From: Acidobacteriota bacterium
GTDB taxonomy: Bacteria > Acidobacteriota > Vicinamibacteria > Marinacidobacterales > Marinacidobacteraceae
Assembly (NCBI GenBank): GCA_028877265.1
Contig: JAPPGX010000143.1
Coordinates: 1,062 to 35,604, forward strand
Direction of reading: 5' to 3'
DNA length: 34,543 nt
Positions within the stretch are counted from its first letter, which is position 1. Each line of letters starts with the position of its first letter. Positions 1-7,854 of the stretch are shown here, one piece after another. The position numbers were made by a program, and so were the translations under genes. The notes beneath the pieces are model-generated. The model worked only from the letters and a program-made list of their open reading frames with translations, ran no database searches and was not told the DNA's origin.

Positions 1-39
1 CAATTGCGGGTGGGGTCGGCTCTACCAAAATTCGGGCCG

Positions 40-118
40 TAAAACGCCCCCAAAAACACCCCCCCCCCCGCCGGCGCCCCCACCCCCCCCCCCCGTTCCC
101 CCCCCCGCGGGGGGGGCG
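40..118. other. Low-complexity C/G tract at contig start
   Basis: Runs of C broken by a few other bases, then a short G run. It looks like homopolymer noise at a contig end rather than biology. Bases 1-39 look like ordinary sequence but hold no recognisable feature. A hairpin repeat of the family also seen at 26918 and 32972 starts immediately to the right. Confidence 0.7.
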
Positions 119-119
119 A

Positions 120-143
120 TGCCGGCTGGAGGCCGGCGCTCCG
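120..143 (+). repeat. Degenerate copy of dispersed hairpin repeat
   Basis: A short inverted repeat (TGCCGGC...GCCGGCGCTCC) with the same layout as the identical 26-bp copies at 26918-26943 and 32972-32997. Another weak relative lies at 824-847. As at 26918, a C/G homopolymer tract abuts the same side of the element. Confidence 0.5.
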
Positions 144-190
144 ATCCGGCCGCGGTCTCGCGGCGCAGGTTGGCTGGTCGCGTCGCCCCG

Positions 191-544
191 TCAGGCTTCG
201 GCGTCCAGGTAGAGCGCGAGCCCCGGAATGGGATCGAAGTCCTTCCGGTTGCGGCTCGCGAGCATCATCGACCGGGTCATGGCGGTCGCCGCGATCAGAG
301 CGTCGGGAAGGCGGATCCCTGTCGTCCGGCGAATCCGACCCGCCCGCTCCGCAATCGTTCGATCCACCGGCACCTCAACCAGCGGGGCCAGCAAGGCCGC
401 GGCCTCCTGGACTCCGTGAGTTCCAGCGAACAACTCAGCACGGGTGATCACCGAATAATGAAGCCGGTGGCCACCCGTCCGTAGCGGTCGAGCTCCACGC
501 AGGTGGTCGATGAAGACATCGGTGTCCACAAGAACGTCAGCCAC
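191..544 (-). CDS. vapC: PIN-domain toxin (VapC family)
   Basis: A 117-aa PIN-domain ribonuclease, the toxin half of a type II toxin-antitoxin pair. VapC toxins cleave RNA using a cluster of acidic residues. Visible here are the N-terminal VDTDVFID motif (D7, D9, D13), an internal Glu in the RAELFAG motif, the LPDALIAA motif and a C-terminal RKDFDPIPGL. Length is normal for the family. The start is a GTG at 544 that overlaps the last 8 bases of the antitoxin gene (537-544), typical of translational coupling; the open frame further upstream encodes only Arg-rich shadow sequence. It is transcribed after its antitoxin from the repeat-covered promoter near 766. Family assignment is firm; the RNA target cannot be read from sequence. 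Confidence 0.9.
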   Translation of the reverse strand: MADVLVDTDVFIDHLRGARPLRTGGHRLHYSVITRAELFAGTHGVQEAAALLAPLVEVPVDRTIAERAGRIRRTTGIRLPDALIAATAMTRSMMLASRNRKDFDPIPGLALYLDAEA

Positions 545-758
545 GGTCCCACTCGTCCCGACTCGGCGCCGACGCCTCCGGCGCCGCACCGAACGTGGCC
601 GAGAGCGCTGCCTCCACATCCGAGGACTGTCGCTCGAAATAATCGTCGAGCGCGCGCCGGACGACTTCCGCCAGGGTGATGCCCTCGGCCTGCGTCAGGG
701 TGTCAATTCGTTCACGCTGCGCCTCGGTCAGGTAGACCTGGGTTCGGGTAGCAGACAT
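537..758 (-). CDS. Ribbon-helix-helix antitoxin (VapB-like)
   Basis: A 73-aa protein upstream of and overlapping the PIN toxin. The N-terminal half has a ribbon-helix-helix pattern: a short strand (TRTQVYL) then two helices (TEAQRERIDTLTQAEGI and LAEVVRRALDDYF). The acidic C-terminal tail would be the toxin-binding part. Such antitoxins neutralise the toxin and repress their own promoter. I chose the ATG at 758. A TTG at 767 is in frame, but it would place the start directly against the -10-like element. No Shine-Dalgarno sequence is visible, and the -10-like TATATT lies only 7 bases before the ATG, so the message may be leaderless. Confidence 0.85.
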   Translation of the reverse strand: MSATRTQVYLTEAQRERIDTLTQAEGITLAEVVRRALDDYFERQSSDVEAALSATFGAAPEASAPSRDEWDRG

Positions 759-776
759 ACAGCACAATATACAGCA
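757..776 (-). promoter_or_regulatory. Toxin-antitoxin promoter with direct-repeat operator
   Basis: On the minus strand, TGCTGTAT occurs twice with a 12-nt period (769-776 and 757-764), flanking and overlapping a -10-like TATATT (766-771) just before the antitoxin ATG. Direct repeats about one helical turn apart over the promoter are the usual layout of a ribbon-helix-helix autoregulatory operator. No good -35 hexamer is seen. The role is inferred from layout. Confidence 0.55.
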
Positions 777-788
777 TTCATGGAATCC

Positions 789-803
789 AGGGCTTTACGC
801 CCT
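789..803. other. Small inverted repeat between halogenase and antitoxin genes
   Basis: AGGGC-TTTAC-GCCCT forms a 5-bp stem in the 180-bp gap between the halogenase 3' end (939) and the antitoxin start (758). It has no T-run, so it is a poor intrinsic terminator. It could be a weak terminator for the halogenase transcript or a second regulator site. The rest of the gap shows only a weak relative of the hairpin repeat (824-847). Confidence 0.3.
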
Positions 804-938
804 TCTGCCACGCTGCGCGCCGCGTGCCGATCGGAGGTCGGCGTTCCAAGCCGTTCCGCCGTTTCATGCCCGGCGGGGTGTGCCGGACCAACCGATTATC
901 GGGATGTTCCCGGTGGGGGCGCCGGCGCGGGCCGGCCG

Positions 939-2213
939 CTAACAGCCGAGACCCTGGGACATCTGGGCGTAGCTGGTGAGGGGGACCGCACACATCCGAT
1001 TCCAGTCCGCCTTGTCGATGACCGGCTGGTTCACCAGTTCCAGCATGCCTTCGAACTTGGGGAGCGCGGCGCAACCCACCGACTCGGGAGCCGCTGCGTT
1101 GCGGTACTTCGGCCAGACCTCGTCACGCGCGTAGCGCCAGAATCCGCTGTCGTAGCGGGATCCACAGGAGTAGTGCCAGCCGACGAACAGGCCGTAGCAG
1201 AGCATGTCGCTGACGAGAAAGCGGTTGACCACCGGACCGTCGCGCTCGAGGTGCTCGGCCGGGCGGTTCAGGCGGGTCTGCAGCACCATCCCGATCTGGA
1301 ACTGGGCGGATACGATCGCCGTCGCTTCGAGCGGCTCCATGAAAGCCGCGGCGTTCCCGATACGGGCGACCGCTCCGTCGTAGATGTGACGGTGCACGAA
1401 ATTGGGAAACGGAATGACGGCGCGTTGCTCGAACTCGGCCACGCCGTCCGCTTCGAGGAACGCGTCAAAGTCCGATTCGATCTCCGGGAGCCCGGATACC
1501 GCGCGGTTGAAGATGTACCCGTAGGACGTGTGCGCTACGAGCGGGATGACGAAGATCCAGCCGTGCGGACGCGCTACCGCGCGGGTATAGGTGTGCTGCA
1601 GCACCGGACCATCCTGCCCGTCCGCGATGACCGCCGGACAGCGCCGGATCACGGCCGTGTCGGTGGGGATGAAGGAGATGTGGATGTGCTGGTCGGGATC
1701 GATCTCGCGGGGAAAGCCGCGGGCATCGAAGACCAGGTCGTAGCGTTCCGGAGCCCGGTCCTCGAATTCCACCCGGGCGCCGCCCTCGACCCGGGTGATG
1801 CGGAGCACCTTCGCGTCGATGTGGCGCGCGCGGGTGCTTTCGTGCAACAGGTCCGCCATGAGGTCGGCGGACAGGTGGTAGGCGTAGGAGGCGTGCCGCG
1901 GCATGAAGTGGTGCGTGAAATCCCGACCGCGCCGGCCCCATCCTTCGAAGGCCACGCCGTACTTGCGCGTTCCCTTCAGGCGCTGCTGGACGGTGTCGTC
2001 CGGCAGGTCCGTCAGCTGCTGCAGGTGAGGAACCAGGCTCGGCCAACTGCCCTCGCCCACCCCGATGACGGGAATGCGCGAGTCATAGATGTGGTGCAGT
2101 TCGTGGTCGCTGTCGGGATGAAGACGCGACACGGCGGCGGCCGCCAACGACCCCGCGGTTCCGCGCCCGACGACTGCGATCTTCCGCAGAGATTCGCTTC
2201 CCGGTTGGATCAC
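939..2213 (-). CDS. Flavin-dependent tryptophan halogenase, probably peptide-acting
   Basis: A 424-aa member of the tryptophan halogenase family (PF04820 type), which uses FADH2, O2 and halide to halogenate an indole. Visible are the FAD-binding GRGTAG (16-21, usually GGGTAG), a Lys in the TRKYGVAFEGW stretch (K84, matching the catalytic Lys of PrnA-type enzymes), the diagnostic W-x-F-x-I-P at 219-224 and the EPLEAT motif at 293-298 with the expected catalytic Glu. It is about 100 residues shorter than free-tryptophan halogenases such as PrnA. The start is the GTG at 2213, just before the flavin fold; it has no strong Shine-Dalgarno sequence. It lies divergent to an NHLP precursor whose only Trp is the last residue, so a peptidyl-Trp halogenase or brominase is the natural inference, as in sponge srp clusters. 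Halide choice cannot be read from sequence. Confidence 0.9.
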   Translation of the reverse strand: MIQPGSESLRKIAVVGRGTAGSLAAAAVSRLHPDSDHELHHIYDSRIPVIGVGEGSWPSLVPHLQQLTDLPDDTVQQRLKGTRKYGVAFEGWGRRGRDFTHHFMPRHASYAYHLSADLMADLLHESTRARHIDAKVLRITRVEGGARVEFEDRAPERYDLVFDARGFPREIDPDQHIHISFIPTDTAVIRRCPAVIADGQDGPVLQHTYTRAVARPHGWIFVIPLVAHTSYGYIFNRAVSGLPEIESDFDAFLEADGVAEFEQRAVIPFPNFVHRHIYDGAVARIGNAAAFMEPLEATAIVSAQFQIGMVLQTRLNRPAEHLERDGPVVNRFLVSDMLCYGLFVGWHYSCGSRYDSGFWRYARDEVWPKYRNAAAPESVGCAALPKFEGMLELVNQPVIDKADWNRMCAVPLTSYAQMSQGLGC

Positions 2214-2501
2214 GCTGTTCGACTCTGGCAGTGACCGGTCGCCCGTCCCTTGGCCCGGTGTCCCTGCATGCGCCGTGTGCCCAACAAGTCGGCGCGATCC
2301 TACCAGCCGCCAGGGACCGCGGCGTGAGCAGCGAGAGCCAGCCGGGGAGATTGATCCTCCCCGTGAGGGGCCGTTGCAGCCGGTGCCGACGGCGAAACCG
2401 GGCGCCGCCGTTCGCTTTCCGAGCGAAGCGCGCGGTGTGGTAAGCCTCACCGCCAACCATGAGCGCCTGGCGCGCAACCCCATGATTCCACGCTCGTTTA
2501 A

Positions 2502-2530
2502 TTGACCTCATGCGACACGCGTGTTACAGT
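2502..2530 (+). promoter_or_regulatory. Sigma-70-like promoter of the precursor gene
   Basis: TTGACC (2502-2507), a 17-nt spacer and TACAGT (2525-2530) make a near-consensus promoter. Transcription would start near 2537, leaving a leader of about 50 nt before the precursor ATG at 2589. It is the best promoter seen in the window and serves the precursor alone, apart from the modification operon. The rest of the 375-bp divergent gap (2214-2588) shows no gene. Confidence 0.7.
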
Positions 2531-2574
2531 CTGCACATTCCGTCAACGTTAGTAAGTGTTGGTCACACAAGACT

Positions 2575-2581
2575 AAGGAGG
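2575..2581 (+). promoter_or_regulatory. Strong Shine-Dalgarno site of the precursor gene
   Basis: AAGGAGG lies 7 nt before the ATG at 2589. It decides between two nearby ATGs: the one at 2584 is followed almost at once by an in-frame stop. Confidence 0.8.
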
Positions 2582-2588
2582 ACATGAC

Positions 2589-2840
2589 ATGAGAAACGGC
2601 GACGAAATGTTGCAACAGATCGTGGAAAAGTCGGCTGTGGACGCGGATTTCCGGCGTCAACTGCTCGCGGATCCGAAGAGCACGATCAGTGCGGAATTGG
2701 GCATCACGATTCCCGATTCGATGAGCATCCAGGTGCACGAAAGCGACATGCAGACAGTGCATCTCGCGCTGCCCCCGGATCCGAACATCACCGAGGAGCA
2801 ACTCGAAGCGATCTCCGCCGGTCTCTGCTGCTGCTGGTAG
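2589..2840 (+). CDS. NHLP-leader (proteusin) RiPP precursor, core LCCCW
   Basis: An 83-aa precursor peptide. Residues 1-78 form a nitrile-hydratase-alpha-like leader (TIGR03793 type): helical EMLQQIVEKSAVD, the FRRQLLADPK motif, an ELGITIPD turn, the strand SIQVHES and LALPPDPNITEEQLEAISAG. The leader ends in Ala-Gly (77-78), the usual C39 cleavage position, leaving L79-C80-C81-C82-W83 as the core. All three Cys and the only Trp of the whole peptide lie in these last five residues. The neighbours supply a YcaO cyclodehydratase for Cys and a tryptophan halogenase for Trp, so the product is predicted to be a halogenated peptide with up to three consecutive thiazolines. Start choice is supported by a perfect Shine-Dalgarno site and a strong promoter. 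The core is very short for a proteusin. Confidence 0.92.
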   Translation: MRNGDEMLQQIVEKSAVDADFRRQLLADPKSTISAELGITIPDSMSIQVHESDMQTVHLALPPDPNITEEQLEAISAGLCCCW

Positions 2841-2845
2841 AACCC

Positions 2846-2867
2846 GAAGCCGGCAATTAGCCGGTTC
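2846..2867 (+). terminator. Possible weak hairpin after the precursor gene
   Basis: Six bases after the precursor stop, GAAG-CCGGC-AATTA-GCCGG-TTC can fold into a 5-bp GC stem extended by GAA/TTC with one bulge. No T-run follows, so it is at best a weak terminator or a 3'-end stabiliser. The rest of the convergent gap up to 3061 shows no gene. Confidence 0.35.
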
Positions 2868-3061
2868 GCGGAGTCATCCGGGCCGGTTGTCTCCGCGTAC
2901 GTTGCATTGACTCCCGCCCCGATCGGGGGCTGGTGTGTCTTGCGCGCGGAGCGTATTCCCGGGCCACGCCGCGGTTGCCGGCGCTTTCGCGGACGGATAC
3001 CCGCCGGATCCGGTATTCGGCCGGTCGTGTCCCGTGTTCTGCCGTGGCCGGAAACCGGAAC

Positions 3062-4180
3062 TCAGGACGGGACGGCTCCGGAAAGCACCATGAACACGTA
3101 CGCCTTCGCCCGCCGAAGCTGGTTCTCCAGCAGGACCAGCTTGATGTGGTGAATGCCGCGGAGCAGTACATAGCGCCCGGACTTCGCAAAGAGCGTCGTC
3201 GGTCTCGAGACCCAGTCGGCGAGCGCCGCGAGCTTCTCCGGGACCACGACGTCTTCATGGCTCAGGGCGCCCAGGAACGGTTCCCAATCGGTGGGGCCGT
3301 CCAGCCAGTAGCGTGAGCCCTTCGTGTATCGCTGTTTGACGATGAGCGTCAGGCCGAGCGCCGGACCGATGCCCTCCTCCTGAACGTCGATGTTCACCCC
3401 GCTCCCGACGACGTCCGCGCGCTCCCTGAAGCGCCCGATCACCGAGTCGACGGCGGAGATCCGACCCGGCCAACCCGTGTCTTCCAGATACGAACAGACT
3501 TCCTGCCGCGACTCGAAACCCATGACGGCCAGCCGGATGGCCCGCTCGCGGGACGGAAACACGCCGAACGAATCCATGCGGGTGTTCCCCGGCTGCGCCA
3601 GGTAGACCCGTTCGAGGTTCGCCCGCTCGGACTCGGTCATCTCCCAGCCCACCGAGGAAACCAGCGCGTCCACGACCAGGTTGACATCCTGCGCCTGACC
3701 GCCGGCGCCGACGATCGGGCGCTCGCCGGGCCGGAGGAACATCCCGGGAAAAGCACCGCCGCCGTCCCGCTCCGGGCCGATGTCGTATTCCAGCATCAGC
3801 TTGCGGCCGACGATCGCACGGAGGGGTGATCCGTCGGTGTCCATCCGGCCGAACAGCCGCGTGATCGCTCGGGCCGTCTCATCCGCCGGATCCGCTCGGG
3901 CGCGCTCCTCGAAGAAGGCCGCCGATCTGGTCCCGCTCGCCAGCGAGACGCCGAAATCCGCCTGCGGCCGGCGTGCATGCAGGGGCAGCTCGAAGCCGAA
4001 GGGAAGGGCGCCCATCGTGATGGGGAGTTGCCGGGCGCGCTCCAGCACGAGTTCCCATTCCGGATCGCCGATGAGGACCGGCGAGACGCGGTCTCGGAAA
4101 TGCCCGAGCAGGTCACCCATGGTGCCGCCCTCGGCCGCCAGACGCTCCTCGGTGAGCGTGACCGCCTCGTCAATGTTCAT
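3062..4180 (-). CDS. Unrecognised 372-aa protein of the RiPP operon
   Basis: Last gene of the modification operon. Its ATG lies 9 nt after the YcaO stop, and AGGAG sits about 5 nt before it, overlapping that stop region, so translation is probably coupled. I do not recognise a characterised family. Conserved-looking blocks are LPITMGALPFGFELPLH (~51-67), KLMLEYDIG (~125), FPGMFLRPGE, a central FGVFPSRERAIRLAVMGF, a C-terminal NIDVQEEGIGPALGLTLIV and RGIHHIKLVLL near the end. No signal peptide or membrane segment is visible. From memory, the last two blocks resemble uncharacterised proteins found beside other RiPP operons; this is weak evidence. It could be a further tailoring enzyme or a leader-binding partner. 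A nitroreductase-type azoline dehydrogenase is not indicated. Confidence 0.8.
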   Translation of the reverse strand: MNIDEAVTLTEERLAAEGGTMGDLLGHFRDRVSPVLIGDPEWELVLERARQLPITMGALPFGFELPLHARRPQADFGVSLASGTRSAAFFEERARADPADETARAITRLFGRMDTDGSPLRAIVGRKLMLEYDIGPERDGGGAFPGMFLRPGERPIVGAGGQAQDVNLVVDALVSSVGWEMTESERANLERVYLAQPGNTRMDSFGVFPSRERAIRLAVMGFESRQEVCSYLEDTGWPGRISAVDSVIGRFRERADVVGSGVNIDVQEEGIGPALGLTLIVKQRYTKGSRYWLDGPTDWEPFLGALSHEDVVVPEKLAALADWVSRPTTLFAKSGRYVLLRGIHHIKLVLLENQLRRAKAYVFMVLSGAVPS

Positions 4181-4189
4181 GCCGTCTCC

Positions 4190-6508
4190 TCACGCAATCA
4201 CCGGTGCGGGGTTGAGCTCGGCTTCGGCCAGCGGATGTTCGTGGCGGCCCATGCCGACCGGCACGTCGTAGAGGCGTCCGGGCGCGAGTCGCGCCCAGAA
4301 ATGGCGCATGCCCGGCACGATGACCCGCGCCACCGGCATGCCGATGTCGGGTCTGGTCTGATCCAGCACGAGGAACTCCATGCCCGCGGCTTCGACGCGC
4401 GCGCGGCAATTCTCCACGTCCTCGCGCGTGTCGGTCGTTTCGGTCACCGGATCGTCGCACGCCCCACGGCGCGGCTGGTCCGCCGCCGGCGCCAGCCAGG
4501 CGCAGTCCGCAAGCCGCGCGGTCTTCCACCACCACAGCGCCAGCGGGTCGTCGATCGTGGGCCGGCCGGCGACCCTTCCGGGGCGTGGCAGCCAGGTGAG
4601 GCACTGGTTCAGTTCGCAGACCGCCCGCAGGGCCGCGATGCGCGGGTCGGCGTGGGCGCCGGCTCCGTAGATGATGTCCTCGGTCTCGGCGTCCGGCCGG
4701 CGCGAGAGCGCGACGAACACCGGAATGCCGAGGTCGGAGGTGACGTCGAGAACCCACAACTCCCGCTCGTAACGAGCGTAATAGTCGCGGGCCGCTGCGA
4801 GGTATCCGTCGTCGAAGCTGGCGAGGTCGACCTCCGGCGCCCGGAGCCGGTTGTACCACCAGACGGCGAACGCATCGCGTTCGGCCAGTTCATAAAAGCC
4901 CTGCAGGATGGCTTCTTCGAGGGTGTTGCCCGCGGCGCAGCCGTTGGAGTCGGCGATGAGGTCCGCGGGACCCCGCGCTTCGGCCGGCATGGAATAGAGC
5001 ATGGACGTCGGCAGATAGCGATGCCGCCCCTGCGTGAGCGACCACACCGGTGTCCAGTCGATCTGGGCGTCCGGGTCGAAGCGCGGCGGAACGACGTTGT
5101 ACGGATGGCCCTTCGCGTTGATGCTCGCCGCGTTGTCCAACTGGGAGTCGCTGAACAGTTGCACGTCGTTGGGATGGATTGCCGCGTCCTCGCCGGCGAA
5201 CCCGGTGAACGGCCGGCGGCATCGGATTTCGTCACCGGAACGGGCGCCCGAATGCCGCTCGATGGCTTCGCAGAGCGCGCTGACCCGGGATTGCGCCCGG
5301 GTGCTCCCCTTCCCGGCGCTCTTGCTACGCAGGCTGCGCCGGAGCGAGCTCAGGCTCCGGCTCCTGATGCCTGGATTGCTTCCGGCCCAGTCGACATGCA
5401 GCCAGGAATCGGTCTCGTCGGTCGTGCGCGACAGCCACGCCACGACCCCGCTGACCGGGCTCACCAGGTGGCGGTATTTCTCGAGGGTGGCCTCCGGCGC
5501 CACGGTGCGCGCGCCGCCGCTCGAGCGATGGACCTTGGGACTCGGCTGCAGACGCAACGGCGCCGCCGGCCGATCCGGCCGGGAGAGCGCCTCGTCCCCG
5601 CAGGCGGCGCACTGCGGCCGGCGCATCACCCGGTGCCGGGAACTCGCGAACGTCCCGACGTCCAGCGTGATGGCGTGCTGGTGAATCGGGGCCGCTTCAT
5701 CCAGCACCAGCCATTTGACGATCTCGGCGGCGATCAGCCCGTAGACCGCGTCCAGCACCGCGGGCTCGGCCGCGAACGGCTTGAAGGCAGCCTCCTCGCC
5801 GGCAACGCTGCGCAGAAAACCGTGGACTTCCCGATGGCCGCCCAGGCGGTGCGCCAGACAGTCCCGGCAGGGGCCCCGCCGGTCCGCCGGAAAGATGGGG
5901 CCGAAGAGGACCTCCATGCCTCGCGGCCGCACGAGCGTCCACGGCGCTCCCGCTTCGAGCTGCCGCCGGTTCACTTCGGCGAGGCGCGTTTCGAGATAGT
6001 CGTCGCAGGCCACGACGGTGAGAGCCAGGGCTCCGGGTCCAACCGTCACACCTCCCTCTTCGAGGCGCCGGCTCAGCCCGCCGCCGTCACCGGCGACCGC
6101 GACGCGCGACTCCGGAAGCCGCGCCTCGACCCACCGCGGCGAGGCGCCGAGCGACGACCAGTAGGCCGCCCGGGATCGGTCCAGGCCGTGCTCGGCGGAG
6201 ACGACATAGCCCTTCGCGGAGAGCGCTGCGATGGCCGCCAGAACGTCGGCGGCGGCGTGGTCGCCGTCGAGGGCCGCGGCGATCGCGTCCGGCGGGCGCC
6301 GGCCGTCGAGCAGCGGGAACAGGCTGGCGTAGAGCCTGCCGTGCAGGAGGGTATTGAAGGATTCCGAGACCAGCAGCGTCTGCTGTTCCCCGACCACGTG
6401 GAACCGCAGGTGCGGAGCGAGCGCAGGACGCTCGACGAGACCCCGGTCCGCGGGAGTCGTCCGGGTCAGGATCCCCTGCCGGGAGCCCGGGGCGGACGGC
6501 GGCGGCAC
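4190..6508 (-). CDS. Fused ThiF-like/YcaO cyclodehydratase (azoline synthetase)
   Basis: A 772-aa fusion that would convert core Cys residues to thiazolines in an ATP-dependent reaction. Residues 1-~330 are the leader-binding/ThiF-like half (TIGR03882-like), with the opening LRFHVVGEQQTLLVSES...LLDGRR pattern and two zinc-type Cys pairs, C213-x2-C216 and C300-x2-C303. Residues ~335-772 are the YcaO domain with ATP-binding motifs SALCEAIERHSG (410-421) and SNGCAAGNTLEEA...ELAERDA (521-546). The C-terminus NPAPVIA is a poor version of the PxPxP tail of azoline-forming YcaOs. I chose the GTG at 6508, with GGAG 7 nt upstream; reading further upstream would run into the previous gene. It lies 38 bp after the leader-toroid fusion gene. 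The fused form is typical of TOMM clusters without a separate C protein. Confidence 0.92.
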   Translation of the reverse strand: MPPPSAPGSRQGILTRTTPADRGLVERPALAPHLRFHVVGEQQTLLVSESFNTLLHGRLYASLFPLLDGRRPPDAIAAALDGDHAAADVLAAIAALSAKGYVVSAEHGLDRSRAAYWSSLGASPRWVEARLPESRVAVAGDGGGLSRRLEEGGVTVGPGALALTVVACDDYLETRLAEVNRRQLEAGAPWTLVRPRGMEVLFGPIFPADRRGPCRDCLAHRLGGHREVHGFLRSVAGEEAAFKPFAAEPAVLDAVYGLIAAEIVKWLVLDEAAPIHQHAITLDVGTFASSRHRVMRRPQCAACGDEALSRPDRPAAPLRLQPSPKVHRSSGGARTVAPEATLEKYRHLVSPVSGVVAWLSRTTDETDSWLHVDWAGSNPGIRSRSLSSLRRSLRSKSAGKGSTRAQSRVSALCEAIERHSGARSGDEIRCRRPFTGFAGEDAAIHPNDVQLFSDSQLDNAASINAKGHPYNVVPPRFDPDAQIDWTPVWSLTQGRHRYLPTSMLYSMPAEARGPADLIADSNGCAAGNTLEEAILQGFYELAERDAFAVWWYNRLRAPEVDLASFDDGYLAAARDYYARYERELWVLDVTSDLGIPVFVALSRRPDAETEDIIYGAGAHADPRIAALRAVCELNQCLTWLPRPGRVAGRPTIDDPLALWWWKTARLADCAWLAPAADQPRRGACDDPVTETTDTREDVENCRARVEAAGMEFLVLDQTRPDIGMPVARVIVPGMRHFWARLAPGRLYDVPVGMGRHEHPLAEAELNPAPVIA

Positions 6509-6546
6509 TGGGGATCTCCGTCTCGAATCGGTCGGCGCCGGAACCG

Positions 6547-7854
6547 TCAGGCCCTCAGGACTTCGACGAGGCGCTCCAGGGCTTCGATGCAGAACGCGGA
6601 GGTCACGGCTTCCGAGCCATGCCCGATCTGCCCGATCGCGCCCCACTTCAGCGTCTGGTCGCCAAACGCGAGCAGCTCGGGCCAACTGCCGTCCTCGTGC
6701 TGCGCACCCAGGAATTCCTCCACCTGGCGTTTCGCGTCGATGCGGTCGAGGCGTCCGACGTTGTCGAGCGCCGACACCGCCTGGGCGGCCTGCAGGACGT
6801 TGCCGAAGACGCCGTCGTCGTCAGCGAGCTCCAGGATGCGGTCCGCGAGGTTCGGCCGCAGCCGGTCCAGGGCTGGCCGCGCCCGGGCCATCGCCCGCGA
6901 CGCCGCATAGTAGGTCGCGACCTTGTCGGGGTACCACTTGGACGCGCCCTCGACGTTCCCTCCGGCAATGAGAGCCTCCAACCAGCGCTGGGCATCCCTG
7001 GTTTCCCGATGGTCGCCAAGATAGGCGATGACGTTCGCGTTGACCACGGGATCGGCTTCGATCCGGAAGGGCGCCACGACGTCGGGCTGGTCCGCCGCCA
7101 GCACCCAGGTCAGGAAACGGCCCTCCTCGTCGCGGTTCGCCAGGATCGGCGCCACGTTCCTGCCGAGCAGGATCCAGGGGTGGGCGTCGATGACGAGAGA
7201 ACACAGCGTCGTGCTGTCGAGGTCCTGGGGCAGATGGCGGTAGTACCGCCACAGTCCGGGGGGTTCGATGGTGTGGGCCAGGTAGGCCCGCGTGGCGGCG
7301 CAGATGGCCCGGGCCCGCGGCTCCGCGGAACATTCGAGGGCCAGCGCGCAATAGGCCGAAACGAAGGGCGGCCTTTCGAAATGCCGTGGAATGTCCGGAT
7401 TGGCGACGTTGAACCGGATGCAGTGCCAGGCCCCGTCTTCGCGGATCGTGGATTCCAGGAAATCGAGACCCCGGCGGATGCCCGCTCGAGCCGCTTCGGC
7501 GACGGCCTCGGTAGTCGCGCCCGGGTGCGCTCTCGCCCGCCGGGGCGCCGGGGGACGCATCGGCGGCGCGGGGTCATGGAGCGTCTTCCTGAGGAACTCC
7601 AGCGATGCCGCCCCGGCTCGCGCCGCGTCGCGTTCGGCCGCACTGAGCCGGGGGGGCGGCGGAAGCACCACGTGCGTCGTGTGGTGGCTGTCCTCGTGCA
7701 CCTCGATCGCGTGATCGTCGGGGAGCCGCGCGCCGAACTCCGTCTCGATCGCTTCCCTGGGCGACCTCAGCAGGCGATCGCGAAAGCCGCTGTCCCCGGT
7801 GGCCTTCGATACGAGGGAATCCAGGGCTTCGATCGGTTTCCGGCGGGACGTCAA
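6547..7854 (-). CDS. NHLP-leader domain fused to terpene-cyclase-like alpha/alpha toroid
   Basis: A 435-aa two-part protein. Residues ~1-85 look like a complete proteusin leader and align by eye, essentially without gaps, with the cluster's precursor: FRDRLLRSPREAI against FRRQLLADPKSTI, then PDDHAIEVHE against PDSMSIQVHE, then VVLPPPP against LALPPDP, ending near Ala-Gly. Residues ~115-435 are helical repeats of the prenyltransferase/squalene-cyclase toroid kind, with WRYYRHLPQDLDSTT, VVNANVIAYLGD and a QHEDGSWPE segment. DLDSTT matches the DxDD acid motif of class II cyclases except for Ser in the last position. The start is the TTG at 7854: AGGAGG sits 8 nt upstream and the TTG overlaps the previous gene's TGA. 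The function is not known. It could be an enzyme docking through a leader mimic, or a cargo processed by the C39 transporter. Confidence 0.85.
   Translation of the reverse strand: MTSRRKPIEALDSLVSKATGDSGFRDRLLRSPREAIETEFGARLPDDHAIEVHEDSHHTTHVVLPPPPRLSAAERDAARAGAASLEFLRKTLHDPAPPMRPPAPRRARAHPGATTEAVAEAARAGIRRGLDFLESTIREDGAWHCIRFNVANPDIPRHFERPPFVSAYCALALECSAEPRARAICAATRAYLAHTIEPPGLWRYYRHLPQDLDSTTLCSLVIDAHPWILLGRNVAPILANRDEEGRFLTWVLAADQPDVVAPFRIEADPVVNANVIAYLGDHRETRDAQRWLEALIAGGNVEGASKWYPDKVATYYAASRAMARARPALDRLRPNLADRILELADDDGVFGNVLQAAQAVSALDNVGRLDRIDAKRQVEEFLGAQHEDGSWPELLAFGDQTLKWGAIGQIGHGSEAVTSAFCIEALERLVEVLRA

Noticed and set aside
3977..6910. Very long plus-strand open frame opposite the cyclodehydratase
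   Set aside because: Antisense shadow of GC-rich genes: Arg/Gly/Pro-rich, no domains, whereas the minus strand encodes clear YcaO and toroid motifs. The same applies to 510-2234 (+), 7986-10199 (+), 10850-13060 (+), 19736-22978 (-) and 27550-31176 (-).
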